Source: Hoplostethus atlanticus
Taxonomy: Eukaryota > Chordata > Actinopteri > Trachichthyiformes > Trachichthyidae
Reading direction: 5' to 3'
Length of the DNA stretch: 64,000 nt
NCBI GenBank assembly: GCA_034670405.1
Contig: JAXDDX010000011.1
Span: 2,463,501-2,527,500 of the forward strand
In this document: piece after piece, positions 41,172 to 49,479 of the stretch
How positions within the stretch are numbered: the stretch's first letter is position 1
How the letters are laid out: each line of letters starts with the position of its first letter
The notes under the pieces: generated by a model
The model's database searches: none
The model's input: the letters and a program-made list of their open reading frames with translations, nothing else
Told to the model about the DNA's origin: nothing
Made by a program: the position numbers and the translations under genes

Positions 41172-44100
41172 TGATAGCGGTAAGTAGCCACTAACTGCAC
41201 AAACAATTCCTCCGGGACATAAATGTATATGGGTGAAGATACAAGGGTAATAACGGGTAAGCTACTACAAAAAAACACTAGAACAGATCTGTATGAAAAT
41301 AGGAAGAGTGTTGATGAGTCAGGAGCTGATCACGGCACAGAAACATATAGGACAATTCTACTGGAGATGGAAAGAGATGAGTGATTGTTTGGTGTTTGGT
41401 CTTCAGCAGTATTCGGCCCAGTTGGCGCCAGGGCTCGAAACGCCAACACTAGGCGGAATCCTAACCGGAAACTAGGCGGGATCCTAACCAAGCAATCCTG
41501 CCAACGCTACAACTATAATACATTGTATACTAACAGCCAAAAGTCACACAGCACAGCAGCACAAAAAAAAGATGATGAATACTCCCTCATTTGCACCGAG
41601 CTGGTATCGTCGTCATCAGATAAGGAGACGAGGCGGACTAAATGGCAAATGACAGGGGGAGAGAGAACCAGTATCAACAGATAGATGGATGATTCCCGAT
41701 TCACCTTCTCCCGGCTCTGATAAGACCCTATCTGATCCACATCCATCAAACAGAACGGAGATTTCTCTGCTCATTCGAGTTCAAAGTGACCAGCCAGTAG
41801 AAAGTCTGACAAGATAATGCTACCTGAATTCAGACTAGTCTGAGGGAGAAGGTGCCCTGATCTCTAAAGGTGGTGTACCCGTTGTGTGCCTCACTCACGC
41901 CAAAACTAAAGCTTCTTCTCACGTTGAGTCCACCCAGGTCACGTGCCAACCAACGACATACAAACCCCATTCAAAGCTCATTCAACAGTGTATTCCTGAA
42001 TCTAATACTATGAAATACTATGAAGACATAGTATTTCTACCAGACGAGTGATTCCAACACACCTTCTCTTCTCTACAGGTGAGTTAAGGTGCCCAGAGAC
42101 AGTCGTGTGGTTTCGTCCCCCACCTCTGGAACCAAAAGTGAATCCCACCAGAGCCTTATCGCCTTCATCTCCCTCACTACCTTCACACCGCCTTTATAAA
42201 GAATAAAAAAATAAATGTAAATGGATCGTCCACTCACTTTGCAGAAAAAATGTTTGGTATAGATCCGATGCTACAACACCCTGTTCCTCTGGCTCCGTTT
42301 TTTTTAGCCTCGCCTTTCCATGCAGGTGAACCCGACTATGAGTCACAGCCACAGTTGCCAGCAGGTGGGAAGGACGGACAGCCAAGCGGACAGCTCTTCA
42401 TCACACCGTAATGAGCTGGCAAAGGTTGTAGGACAGGCAGGGGAACACATGGAGGACCTGTAAAAGCAGCCTGACACAGGCAAGCTTGCGGGCGCTCTCT
42501 GAAGCTATATGACTCCCCGCGGTGCCATTTCACCGCAAGCTGTTGTCCCTGTTTGTGTAAACAGCCCGCTATCGCTAGGAAGCTGATGCGAGCTACTTCA
42601 ACCGCATACTTCTCCAGCGGCATGAAATCGCAGAGCATACTAGTCGGATTTGGTTAAACCTGGACTTTTCACTGGCTCTTTCTTCCTTAAAAATGGGTGA
42701 GCGAGAAGTGTGCAACAGAGTGCTGATTGCAGGAAACACATTTTGGATAAAAATGGGATTCAATGGATGCTTGACACTTGAAGGTAAAGACATAATGACA
42801 TGACTCAGTTAAAAAAAGATAAATCTTTCCTGATGCTTATTTGTACCTCACAAACAGAGTTCAAAGAGATGGCAACCCCTTGTGCACTACCTATTGTACC
42901 ACAACCTGAAAACACCACTTACCTGCTGCTGAGGAGAGTCTAGCCCTATGCAGGCTTTCCCCTCTCAGGGATGCAGGGAGCCCAAAGGAGCCTCAAGGGG
43001 CCACAGTAACCTATAGCAAAATCCCAACGCTCAATGGGAACTGAAAGGATACAATCTGAGAGCCCCGCTCTGGCTCCCTATGGCCAGGATCTTCTGCACC
43101 GGGTCGAAAGCCATGGATGACGGCTGATAGGGGAAGCCATGACGGACAGTCTGGGCCAGCCAATGGGAGGACAGAAAGATAAAGCAAGAGAAAATGTTAA
43201 AAGAGGATATCAATTTGCTTTTCACAACAGGTTGTTATGTCAAAGAAGGATGTGTCACACACCTGATTTTGGTAAACAAAAAAAGTGTTAGGAAACAGAA
43301 ATGTAGAAGCTGAAATTGCACAAGAGAAAATGAAAGGGAAGAAGAAGCCTATGCTTGGCTACTGTGTTGCTCATGATAGGCTGATATTTAGCTTGGCTAT
43401 TTAGAATTATTTTATCATGGTGGAAATATTATCAGAATTTCTCCCTCTCTTCCCTATCTCCTCTCTCTTTGTCCTTGTCTCACTGCCTCCCACATAAAGT
43501 CGTGATTAGATTTGAGCTCTGGAAATAAAATAGACCAATAAAGAGCATTGCTTTGGGCTGTTACAGATCTACCACAACATGAATATATATGGGGTAGCTT
43601 TATGGCATCAGTCAGCCGGTGGGCTGTTGGATTTGCTTAGAGGCAGAGCAGAGGGCTAAAGCACATTACATAAGAGATGTAGCAGAGACACCTGCCTTCC
43701 TCATGCAGTAACATTACAATTTGCTTTTGCTCTTGTCCGGACTGGGGGCGTCGCGCTCAAGGACACCAAGACTGCCGCATAAAATAAGACAGAGCAACCA
43801 GACCCACCACATCCCGTAGCAAAAATGTCATACGGAGACTACAGCCCACAGATATCGCTGCAAAACTTTAAGTACATATAGGAATACTATGATGATACAG
43901 GAGATGAAAAAAATAGGTTAAAGCACGCGCTATAAACTCACTATAGAGTCCCACAGACAGTAAGTCCCTATCAGGTATACTACAGTGATCCTTTTTATAT
44001 CCCCGTTAGATTTGCCATGTGTAAAAGCCTACAATTAAACCAATTGTACCTGACAAGTAAGCGTCACAAGAATCCCCCAAACAAGTCAGTTACAATCTCC

Positions 44101-45333
44101 CCCAAATAAGGCGCGTTAAGTAGGCGGGGACGAGAAACGGAAATCAATAACGAGCACACAGCGGTGTCTATAAAAAGGCCCGGCCAAACAATTAGGGCAC
44201 ACTTGGGGGATATCCTGTTTTATATTGCGGTGGACTAGGCAGCCGTATGCACGCCATGTAAATTGCACGAGTGTTTATTAAGCCCATCCATTTTTTTTCT
44301 TTTCACAAAGAGAAGAGGACAGGCCACTGCATTTCATTTTTTAAAACATCCCCCCCTCATTTCAGGCGCAGTCCCCTGCCAGCGGATCAATGATCGGTAA
44401 ACTGGAGTGTGTGTGTGTGTGTGCGTGTGTGTGTGTGTAAGAGAGAGACATGCAGAGAGGGGAGATGCAGAGAGAGAGAGAGATGTGGGGGAAGAAGAGG
44501 ATGGAGATACAAGAATAGGGGGGAAAGACAAGGCGAGAGACATACATACACACACACATCAACCAGAAACGAGTGATTTGTTAATCCAAAACCAGCAGAT
44601 TATGAAACAAGGGATGCGTTTGGCCCAACCCCTCGGTATGACAGTTCATGCCAAGCGCAGATGAACGATGGTCGCAGCAGTCTATTCCCACAGAGGGAAA
44701 TACCACGTACAATCATATCCGAAATAACTGGATGGCTTGACAGAATGCACAGCAAAAAATTATAAGATAAAAAAAACAATAAATGCAATCAAATAGGAAA
44801 TGACTAATGTTTATTGTCGTTTCGCCAGAGCGCGCTCGCCATATGCGCATTGTAGGTTACACCGGCGACCAAGCCTTGGACAGGCACGGAGCGCTTTCCG
44901 GTTATTCTCCTCCTAAGAGGCGAGCTTACCGAATGGAAGAAAAAGCCCTCGACCCAGTAGGTGATCATACAGTTATAGTTCAGCATAAGGCTGCAGAATC
45001 CCATGCAGCTACCAGGCTTTGTCGAAAAACTCATTTATTGTGGGGAGCGCACTTGCACCTGCTGTATCTCGAGATGGGATAAGCAGTGCGGCGCTAACTG
45101 TGAATAACACTACAAGATGTACACACGGACGCGTCAAAGGGGCCAAAGCGTGTTGAATACAGCTGTACAATAAAAAACCCATCTGTCTCGCCCACCTTGC
45201 AGAGCTGGAAATGCTCCGACTGAAGGGTCTCCTGGATCAGATGGTTCTCCTGTGGCCCCACTTGGACAGACGGGGTGGACGAGGAGACCTCCTTCAAGCC
45301 GTCCAGCACCTTCCTGATGTTGAACTTCTTCAT
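1..45333 (-). CDS. stxbp5: stxbp5 (tomosyn-1), 5' part of gene: coding exons 1-7 with introns
   Basis: Syntaxin-binding protein 5 (tomosyn-1) is a cytosolic SNARE regulator. In the family, an N-terminal double WD40 propeller of the Lgl/Sro7 type is followed by a C-terminal R-SNARE coil that pairs with syntaxin-1 and SNAP25 and blocks vesicle priming. Seven coding exons are seen at 45196-45333, 43053-43150, 19124-19205, 17818-17918, 9282-9416, 2835-2898 and 1844-1927. All have GT-AG borders and mutually consistent phases (0,2,0,2,2,0), giving residues 1-234. Diagnostic stretches are KKFNIRKVLDGL, ETLQSEHFQLCK, TVRHGFPYQP, RPGVECYCQHESGAAV, NLRQKRPAILHSLKF and WDLKSKKADYRYTYDE. LVSALADD and GALRLF fit STXBP5 better than its paralogue STXBP5L. 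The rest, including the SNARE coil, lies past the left edge. The upstream neighbour on the same strand is adgb, as in human. The teleost a/b copy is unresolved. Confidence 0.96.
1624..1666. repeat. (CA)n microsatellite
   Basis: About 21 units, in intron 7, 178 bp downstream of exon 7 in the gene's direction. Confidence 0.98.
1844..1927 (-). CDS. stxbp5: stxbp5 coding exon 7
   Basis: Encodes residues 207-234 (LIIGFESGIVVLWDLKSK then KADYRYTYDE), acceptor TTCCTCTCCAG, donor GTAGGC, phase 0 at both ends. It contains the blade-4 'VVLWDL' WD strand. The next conserved segment of the family (AIHSVAWHHEGKQF-type) was looked for in 1-1843 and not found, so exon 8 is taken to lie beyond the left edge. 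Confidence 0.96.
1928..2834 (-). other. stxbp5 intron 6
   Basis: About 0.9 kb of unremarkable sequence, with an A-run near 2607-2618. Nothing else was recognised. Confidence 0.85.
2835..2898 (-). CDS. stxbp5: stxbp5 coding exon 6 (64-bp small exon)
   Basis: Completes Leu185 and encodes residues 186-206 (SSKAHPGPVVHISDNPMDEG then K). The acceptor is TTCCCTCACAAG and the donor is GTAAAG, phase 0. I found this exon by searching for the segment missing between exons 5 and 7. It lies antisense to a + strand reading frame made of simple repeat. The polypyrimidine tract of its acceptor is a (CT)n microsatellite (+ strand (AG)n at 2910-2956). Confidence 0.95.
2910..2956. repeat. (AG)n microsatellite forming the exon 6 polypyrimidine tract
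   Basis: About 23 units on the + strand. On the sense (minus) strand it is (CT)n ending TTTCCCTCACAAG at the acceptor. Confidence 0.98.
3490..3514. repeat. (C)25 homopolymer
   Basis: Twenty-five C in a row on the + strand, so G25 on the stxbp5 sense strand. The length may be assembly-sensitive. Confidence 0.95.
7013..7056. repeat. (CA)n microsatellite
   Basis: About 22 units, preceded by a GA-rich stretch at 6951-6972. Confidence 0.98.
7465..7830. mobile_element. possible decayed DNA-transposon fragment
   Basis: A non-simple stretch with 'TTTGTGAACCCC' near its left end and 'GTCACTGTGGTGTTACCATG' inside, reminiscent of dispersed Tc1/hAT-derived repeats of fish. No terminal inverted repeats or target duplication could be paired, so this is a weak call. 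Confidence 0.25.
9282..9416 (-). CDS. stxbp5: stxbp5 coding exon 5
   Basis: Completes Arg140 and encodes residues 141-184 plus two bases of Leu185 (ITFCHLPFQSKWLYIGTERG, NIHIVNVESFTLSGYVIM, WNKAIE). The acceptor is CCTTCTCTCCAG with a pyrimidine-rich tract, and the donor is GTGAGT. 'WLYIGTERGNIHIVNVESF' is a hallmark tomosyn blade-3 segment. Phase 2 at both ends matches exons 4 and 6. Confidence 0.96.
10098..10469. mobile_element. 372-bp non-autonomous DNA transposon (MITE-like) with 26-bp terminal inverted repeats
   Basis: The left end 10098-10123 begins AACACCACTGAATTCATAAC and the right end 10444-10469 is its reverse complement with one mismatch over 26 bases. The interior is AT-rich and repeats AAATTCA/ATTCAGAT motifs, and it has no coding capacity. 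The target-site duplication is not clear, so the superfamily is not assigned. It sits in stxbp5 intron 4. Confidence 0.75.
11137..11194. repeat. (AC)n microsatellite
   Basis: 29 units, uninterrupted. Confidence 0.98.
11648..11690. repeat. (GT)n microsatellite
   Basis: About 21 units on the + strand. With the AC array at 11137-11194 it forms a separated inverted pair. Confidence 0.98.
12019..12104. repeat. compound (CT)13(CA)30 microsatellite
   Basis: A CT run switches directly to a CA run without spacer, 86 bp in total. Confidence 0.98.
12738..12868 (-). mobile_element. tRNA/L2-type SINE fragment, minus orientation
   Basis: On the minus strand a B-box-like CAGGTTTGATCCCGGTCGTG is followed by GTCCTTGAGCGAGACATGGA and then CTCTGGATAGAACATCAG. 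From memory this is the order of common teleost tRNA-derived SINEs, whose 3' tail resembles CTTTGGATAAAAGCGTCTG. The copy is diverged and 5'-truncated. Confidence 0.5.
13520..13790 (-). pseudogene. decayed retroelement ORF fragment with SGNH/esterase-like segment
   Basis: Minus-strand translation gives PGAQVLDISSLI, then after a frame break VVVHVGLNEQQSASLKDDF and KTLIETLLDSGQ, then a broken 'GPLP...' and, in another frame, YGDVKFF. 'VVVHVG-N' followed by 'L..DF..LI..LLD' and 'GPLP' matches the esterase-like domain that fish retroelements often carry in ORF1. Frame changes and stops show it is dead. It lies inside stxbp5 intron 4, in the gene's orientation. Confidence 0.65.
17818..17918 (-). 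CDS. stxbp5: stxbp5 coding exon 4
   Basis: Encodes residues 107-139 (GALVSALADDSVHLWNLRQ then KRPAILHSLKFSKE) and two bases of Arg140. It carries a classic WD-type 'D-S-V-H-L-W-N-L' strand ending blade 2. The acceptor is GTGTGCCAG and the donor is a perfect GTAAGT. A sense-strand (CA)n tract starts three bases beyond the donor hexamer (+ strand 17786-17809), see findings. Confidence 0.96.
17919..19123 (-). other. stxbp5 intron 3
   Basis: About 1.2 kb with short GT and CA runs at about 18139-18165 and 18244-18273. The rest is ordinary unique-looking sequence and no element was recognised. Confidence 0.85.
19124..19205 (-). CDS. stxbp5: stxbp5 coding exon 3
   Basis: Completes Leu79 and encodes residues 80-106 (FGRPGVECYCQHESGAAVI then QLQFLINE). 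The acceptor is CCTATCAG and the donor is GTAGGT; it ends in phase 0. It lies after the largest intron of the window (23.8 kb). The CYCQHESGAAV stretch is nearly invariant among vertebrate STXBP5 proteins as I remember them. Confidence 0.96.
20457..20505. repeat. (GT)n microsatellite
   Basis: About 24 units. A (CA)n run at 20629-20668 lies 124 bp away in inverted sense. Confidence 0.98.
20629..20668. repeat. (CA)n microsatellite
   Basis: About 20 units. Confidence 0.98.
22185..22748. repeat. polypurine tracts (two blocks)
   Basis: + strand almost only A and G at about 22185-22378 and 22484-22748, with GA runs, broken by a mixed island at 22380-22483. Confidence 0.85.
22417..22470. promoter_or_regulatory. 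CRE palindrome and GC-box cluster inside stxbp5 intron 2
   Basis: A perfect TGACGTCA lies at 22417-22424, with a second TGACGT at 22400-22405 and a GGGGCGGGGCC GC box at 22460-22470. The cluster sits in a short mixed-base island (22380-22483) between two long polypurine blocks. CRE binds CREB/ATF and GC boxes bind SP factors (known). Function as an internal promoter or enhancer is inference. Confidence 0.4.
22870..23310 (+). pseudogene. LINE reverse-transcriptase C-terminal remnant
   Basis: In + strand frames with shifts I read CLDCNSLPSRGP, PLQLIQN, then AAASLVPTLPKSSRVTLRSL, WLLVSHFKT and QYLQAMVRHS. This matches the well-known C-terminal end of fish LINE (L2/CR1/Rex-type) polymerase: 'LDYCNSLL', 'LQLIQNAAARLV..LPK', 'HWLPV', 'YLQ.MV'. 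Frameshifts and stops show it is dead. Orientation is opposite to stxbp5. Confidence 0.75.
23358..23426 (+). pseudogene. tRNA-Tyr-like sequence (pseudo-tRNA or SINE head)
   Basis: Starts CCTTCGATAGCTCAGCTGGT, continues AGAGCGGAGG and ends with GGTTGCTGGTTCAATTCCG. The D-arm and T-arm are almost identical to vertebrate tRNA-Tyr. The GTA anticodon is lost (the loop reads GACAGATA-like) and the 3' acceptor strand (TCGAAGG expected) is absent, so it cannot fold a functional tRNA. The intact A and B boxes could still bind TFIIIC. Confidence 0.75.
23481..23677 (+). mobile_element. tRNA-derived SINE with fish L2-type 3' tail
   Basis: A tRNA-like head (A box TTAAGCTCAGTTAAGTAG, B box AGTTCAAACCTCACATC) is followed by a short body. 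It then has the characteristic tail TTGTAAGTCTCTTTGGATAA-AAGCGTCTGCTAAATG and a (TGTAA)n-type end, GTAATGTAATGTAATG. This organisation is established for fish tRNA SINEs mobilised by LINE2-like enzymes. Confidence 0.8.
25362..25720. repeat. polypurine tract
   Basis: About 350 bp of strongly A/G-biased + strand sequence with (GA)n at 25390-25409 and GGGA/GGAG repeats. Confidence 0.85.
28117..28150. repeat. (GT)n microsatellite
   Basis: About 17 units. Confidence 0.97.
28990..29120. mobile_element. possible SINE-like repeat fragments
   Basis: GACCCGGGATCAAGCC, AAGGTCCTTGAGCCAGACAC and GGTGTCTACAGGTTTCAGAA resemble pieces of dispersed teleost repeats remembered from other loci. They are too diverged to classify. 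Confidence 0.3.
30070..30118. repeat. (AG)n microsatellite
   Basis: About 24 units. A further GA run follows at about 30140-30156 and CT runs at 30188-30353, giving inverted polypurine/polypyrimidine arms. Confidence 0.98.
34470..34511. repeat. (GT)n microsatellite
   Basis: About 21 units. A CA run at 34386-34411 lies just upstream in inverted sense. Confidence 0.98.
37674..37716. repeat. (GT)n microsatellite
   Basis: About 21 units. Confidence 0.98.
38266..38312. repeat. (CA)n microsatellite
   Basis: About 23 units. Confidence 0.98.
38584..38630. repeat. (TCC)n trinucleotide microsatellite
   Basis: About 15-16 uninterrupted units. The only long trinucleotide array in the window. Confidence 0.98.
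41126..41166. repeat. (AC)n microsatellite preceded by (CAGG)n
   Basis: About 20 AC units, with a short CAGG tetranucleotide array at 41109-41123 just before. Confidence 0.97.
41448..41490. repeat. imperfect 23-bp tandem duplication
   Basis: ACTAGGCGGAATCCTAACCG at 41448 is repeated as ACTAGGCGGGATCCTAACCA at 41471, differing at a few bases. Confidence 0.85.
43053..43150 (-). CDS. stxbp5: stxbp5 coding exon 2
   Basis: Encodes residues 47-78 (TVRHGFPYQPSSMAFDPVQ then KILAIGSQSGALR) plus two bases of Leu79. The acceptor is TGGCCCAG and the donor is GTATCC, a slightly weak +3 to +6 match. The split codon TT|G rejoins exactly with exon 3. This is the first beta-propeller blade: 'AFDPVQKILAIG' is the typical Lgl/tomosyn blade-1 strand pair. 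Donor choice is supported by phase agreement with exon 3 and by the conserved LRLFGRPG junction. Confidence 0.96.
43151..45195 (-). other. stxbp5 intron 1
   Basis: About 2.0 kb. (GT)n at about 44406-44438 and a short GA run near 44470-44482. The stretch 44040-44280 is complex and CpG-containing, without recognisable repeat. No exon was seen. Confidence 0.85.
45196..45333 (-). CDS. stxbp5: stxbp5 coding exon 1 (start codon exon)
   Basis: Encodes residues 1-46, beginning MKKFNIRKVLDGLKEV and ending EHFQLCK, followed by donor GTGGGC. The ATG at 45333-45331 has an A at -3 (GAAAAAATGA), a good Kozak context, and starts the conserved KKFN-RKVLDGL motif of tomosyns, so the start is firm. The segment between DGL and IQETLQSEHF is short and Ser/Pro/Gln-rich. 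From family knowledge this is the variable N-terminal linker, often poly-Gln or Ser in mammals. The exon ends in phase 0. Confidence 0.96.
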
Positions 45334-45790
45334 TTTTTCAAGACTGAGGACCACAAAATTGAGATCACCCGCAAAAGATAAAGGGGGGAGCCACTCTCTC
45401 TCTCTCTCTCTCTCTCTCACGCTCTCTCTCTCTCTTCTGATTTCCTCTGTAAATCTCACATTTTAGTGCTTGTCTTTTAGCGCAGTCTCCATGCTGGAAG
45501 GCTCAGCCGCGCACCGCTCGGGTCGGGCTCCTTTGACGCGTAATTTCGGAGACGATCGCTTTTTTTAAAAATTTGCTGGATGGCTGTGGTGCGTCGGTGT
45601 GATTTTCTCGGAGTCCGCGCTGTGTCCCACTGCGTCTCGGTGGCTCCGCTCTTCCTCTCCGCTTCCTCCCCTCCCCTCTTCGCTCTGTGCGCCGCTCACC
45701 CAAGGCGGAAACGCAGCGCAGCGGCGGTGATGCTGCTGCTCATGCGCATGTGTGGCAGAGCAGAGACTACCATGCAAAGATCCCGCCACC
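45334..45790 (-). promoter_or_regulatory. stxbp5: stxbp5 5' leader and CpG-rich promoter region
   Basis: Upstream of the start codon the sequence turns GC- and CpG-rich (about 45480-45770), in contrast with the CpG-poor flanks. Reading the minus strand it has a G/A-rich SP/KLF-like block (GGGGAGGGGAGG near 45665-45677), GCGGCGCACAGAGCG and TGCGCTGCG motifs, and no clear TATA box. The proximal leader holds (GA)n tracts (+ strand CT runs at about 45397-45435). The exact transcription start cannot be seen, so the promoter/leader border is inferred. Confidence 0.65.
45456..45492 (-). promoter_or_regulatory. upstream ORFs in the stxbp5 leader: nine-codon uORF plus start-stop ATG-TGA
   Basis: On the minus strand, 45492-45463 is a complete nine-codon ORF (METALKDKH then TAA). 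One base later, at 45461-45456, comes ATGTGA, a minimal start-stop pair. Both lie 123-160 bases before the stxbp5 start codon and would be in the leader if transcription starts in the CpG-rich block. Such elements usually lower translation of the main ORF. Their use here is inference. Confidence 0.5.
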
Positions 45791-47174
45791 TTGCTACTCC
45801 CTCTCTCTCCTCCTTTCATCCAGCCCCAGCAACAGAAGCTACACACAAAGCTCTCTCTCTCTCTCACACACACGCACACACACTAACAGTAGGTTTTGCT
45901 CCACTGCACGAGTGATGTTGGGATGCAGCAGTAGTGAGTGTGTGTGTGGGTACAGAAGCAGGCAGGCAGGCAGACAGACTGCTAGCCTGGTGACCTTGCT
46001 CCTTGTTTCACACAACACATCAGTATCCAAAGGCCACGCTGCAACAGAGTTCACCCAACATTAAGAACCATAATGACTTTATTTGAAACACCGCTTCGCT
46101 GAGGGCCTACAATGTGATTTTGACAATTTGTATTGTAGATATTGTCTTGGTATACCGTCTACATTTTAGCTCCAGCAAATTCATGTTTGGAAATTTCTTC
46201 AAATTGCAAAGTCCAATCATTTTTATCTTGTGGATGCAGACTGAAAGTAGTATCAGTGGTGATATTGATGGTTTACAGTCTTTTGGTTTGTCTTCTTAAC
46301 AGGCAATGCAACAGCACCCTGGCCCATGGTGCTGGGGGCCCAGAGATGGGCCCTCAAAGAGTAGGCCTAATGGCTCCCCATCAGTTACAGGCAGAGGCCC
46401 CAAAATGTGTCCCTGCACTTGAACCCCTCATGACCCAGCTGTGCTCCTGCCTCTGAAGGTCTTTCATACAGAGGTCAGGAGCAGGTGCTATAAGAGATCT
46501 GCCACCGAGACCGACGTCATCTGTGGTTATGTCCCCCCCCCGCAGGCCTAAGTAACAGCTGTGTGTCTAAGGTCATAGATGAAAGCGCCGGCCTCGACAA
46601 GCCCACCTGAGGCCGCCCACGCCTGACCGACATCGACACGGCCACCTGTATGGGCTGTTTGCTAACACGCTCATCCTCGACAGGTGCCCCGCCGGCAAGC
46701 AGGGACAGGGGCGCACAGCGGCAGAAGTAATATTTGCGTTTGCACTCTTGCTAAGCGGCACCTGATGCCCCGCTCTGTCCCAAACTGGAGAAAGTCCAAA
46801 AAAAAGGCAGTTTTGTCAACGTGCACCTCATGTTGTAAATCAAGCCAAATGCAATACAACCCTCGAAAAAAATCAGCGCTGATTATATGAGCTTGTTTCC
46901 ACATATCTATTGTCGGTACACGGCTGATGTAAAGGACGCGTCAAGGAAATGAAGATGCTGTTGAATAAAAGGGCACAAGAAAGAGATATGAAGGGGAGCA
47001 GGGAGCAAATTATGAATGCAGTCATGGTATCAGAGTGCTGAGGGAACAATTGTTGCAATGCTGCTCTGCATAATGAACTGAAATTGACCACACACACCTT
47101 CCAACCCCAACTAATGATATCGCCTGATCCAGAATACATTATGCAGTCAAACAAAGAGGTCCTTATTAGTCAAT

Positions 47175-47178
<4 letters not shown>

Positions 47179-47214
<36 letters not shown>
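47179..47214. repeat. (GT)n microsatellite
   Basis: About 18 units, intergenic. Confidence 0.97.
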
Positions 47215-47217
<3 letters not shown>

Positions 47218-47349
47218 TCAGTGAGTGATGTGGGAGGGGAGGGTTCTTGCCGACTCTGACATCAGTGATTTAATTTAGCACCATTGTGTCGCAGCCAGGC
47301 CATTCATCTGGCTGCATTGTGTGTGTGCGTGTGTGTGTGCATAATGTGA

Positions 47350-47384
<35 letters not shown>

Positions 47385-48509
47385 GTATTTACAGTCTGAT
47401 TGCTGTGTTTGTGCTGTTTGATAAGGCTTTCCATTGAGGCTGTATTATTGTTTTTGTTTGGTTGTTTTCTTTTTGGGGGGGTGGGGGCGAGGGGGCCAAA
47501 GTGCAAAGAGTGCGAGGAAGACGAGGAAGGAGAAGGGCAGAGGACAAGCAGAGGTTTAAATCCCATCTGTAGTCTATAACGTATTGGGGTTATATTTAAA
47601 CCTTTTAATTTGGTCTTCATATGTGCAATGAAACTGATTCTGATTTGCTTTTCCTCCCACAGCTGGCATTAGCTTTATTATGACTATGATGTTATATTCT
47701 CCCCTTTCCTCATACAAGAAAAACAGTAGAAACAACGCCAGTATAGGCCACTGTACTGAAGCTCTTGGAAGTGGAACCAAAGAAACTGAAGTAGCCTGGA
47801 TCACCTATAAATTCCAGTTCAACCAATGAGTGCAAAGTGTTGAAATTATAACCAGTGATAACCAGTATATAAAACAAATTGCTGTTGCTGCTTCCAGGAA
47901 TGTAAAGCGCATCACTTCCTGTGCACCAGGAGGATTTTCCCCAGGAAAGAGCTACCTGACACCGCAAATGTTGTTGAACTTTATAGAACTGGGTCTAGGT
48001 TGAAGCACTATTGTGTTATATCAATCAGCAATAGAGAGTAGGAAAATACTTTTATTTATGTGAAAATGTTAGATTATTACTTTAATGCCAAAGTATTCTC
48101 TATTGTGCCAAGTATTTATATTTTTTGCGGTATTGATGTAATTTATTTCAATCTTTCTGCAAAGATTATCAAATCACTTCTGCCTCTATTTGCTATAAAA
48201 TTGAACAATAATCTATCAGCATGGTAGGCTTCATTTCAGAGGGTGTATGCATTCATGTATTTGCTCACATGCATCATATGTGAATGACACATACGACCAT
48301 ATATGACATCATTAATCTTCTCTGTACAACCCTTTCTAACAAAGAGCCCTCGTGACTCGCTGGGGTTCCTCGTGTGTGAACCAATCACGGCAGCGCACAG
48401 CGTCCTGCCCCCGGAGCACCTCAGAGATATACGTATTATCATTCATCCTGGCAACCTAGTAGTTCTCATGCACAAGAGTGGAGAGCTAATCCAGTGCTAA
48501 TCCAAGGCC

Positions 48510-48529
48510 GGGGGGGGGGGGGGGGGGGG
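48510..48529. repeat. (G)20 homopolymer
   Basis: Twenty G in a row on the + strand, intergenic. Confidence 0.95.
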
Positions 48530-49026
48530 TGAGGGTGAATGGGCCAGGAGCATCTACACCATGACAAGGATTGTATCAAGTAGTGCATTATACTGGCTTT
48601 GCTCCAATGACTTGATCTCCCTCGGTGTTACATCAGCAGTCTCGTGACAGGGCGAGCCTGTGAAAGGCGATGCCACGCAAACCCTTTAGCATGGAATCAA
48701 AATACACTGCACCCATATCAACGTATATTTTATACACTGTCTTTCTGTACTTTATGAAGACACTTTGGCATAGCCCAGAGCCAAGTACACTGTGGAGTGC
48801 ACTGAATACACCCACACACACACATATCTGCATATATCACACACACACTTTAGCATCAAGATTGTGAATATGCAGCTATGCTCAATAACAATACACCCAC
48901 ATAACACTGGGGCCCCCACGCACATGTAGGCTACACACCTCTGGCGGATATTTAGCTGTGAACTGTGTATATCTTTTAGGAGCCTTAAATCATACACAGG
49001 CCCTAATGACTAGAGACCCTCACTCA

Positions 49027-49028
<2 letters not shown>

Positions 49029-49074
<46 letters not shown>
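49029..49074. repeat. (CA)n microsatellite
   Basis: About 22 units, intergenic. Confidence 0.98.
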
Positions 49075-49078
<4 letters not shown>

Positions 49079-49447
49079 AACCCATTGTCTTGGTTTCAGT
49101 CATAGCAAGACTGATTCATCCCCTAGCACAACACCGCGCTGCCCCAGAGCTTGACGTCACATTGCAAAGCAGCAGAGTCCCCGGTGCTGTCTGGGGAACG
49201 TGACAAATCCAGGAGGACACAGGGGGACAGCGGCAGGTCGCAGGGAGTCAGGGGCCGTCTGCCTGTCACGGAGGGACCAGGGGGACGAGGACCTTCCGCC
49301 CTCCCTCACTGACGGTTGTAGTTAATCAAGCGTTTCATAGCACACCTGAGTATAGGGCTTGTGACCCCCAGCGTCCCAGCGGCACTCGACCACAATGTCG
49401 TCATCCAACAATGCAGGGTAACACTGGCTAATGAGGGAGAGCACGTT

Positions 49448-49479
<32 letters not shown>

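Larger units (their letters stand above)
19206..43052 (-). other. stxbp5 intron 2 (23.8 kb)
   Basis: The largest intron of the window. 19206-22140: GT/CA runs and unique-looking DNA. 22185-22748: two polypurine blocks around a CRE/GC-box cluster. 22870-23677: LINE remnant, tRNA-Tyr-like sequence and SINE. 23700-25360: C, A and T homopolymer runs and CA tracts. 25362-25720: a second polypurine block. 25730-28980: mostly unique-looking, with GT runs at 26299-26318, 28117-28150 and 28360-28382. 28990-29120: SINE-like fragments. 29130-31550: CA, GT, AG and CT tracts. 31560-31960: complex non-repetitive DNA. 31970-38560: mostly unique-looking, with runs of C, CA and GT. 38584-38630: (CCT)n. 38700-43050: unique-looking DNA with CA tracts. 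No exon or RNA gene was recognised outside the listed features. Confidence 0.8.

Noticed and set aside
45791-47000. Antisense lncRNA at the stxbp5 promoter
   Set aside because: Such a transcript exists in human, but the sequence here gives no direct evidence for exons or splice sites on the + strand.
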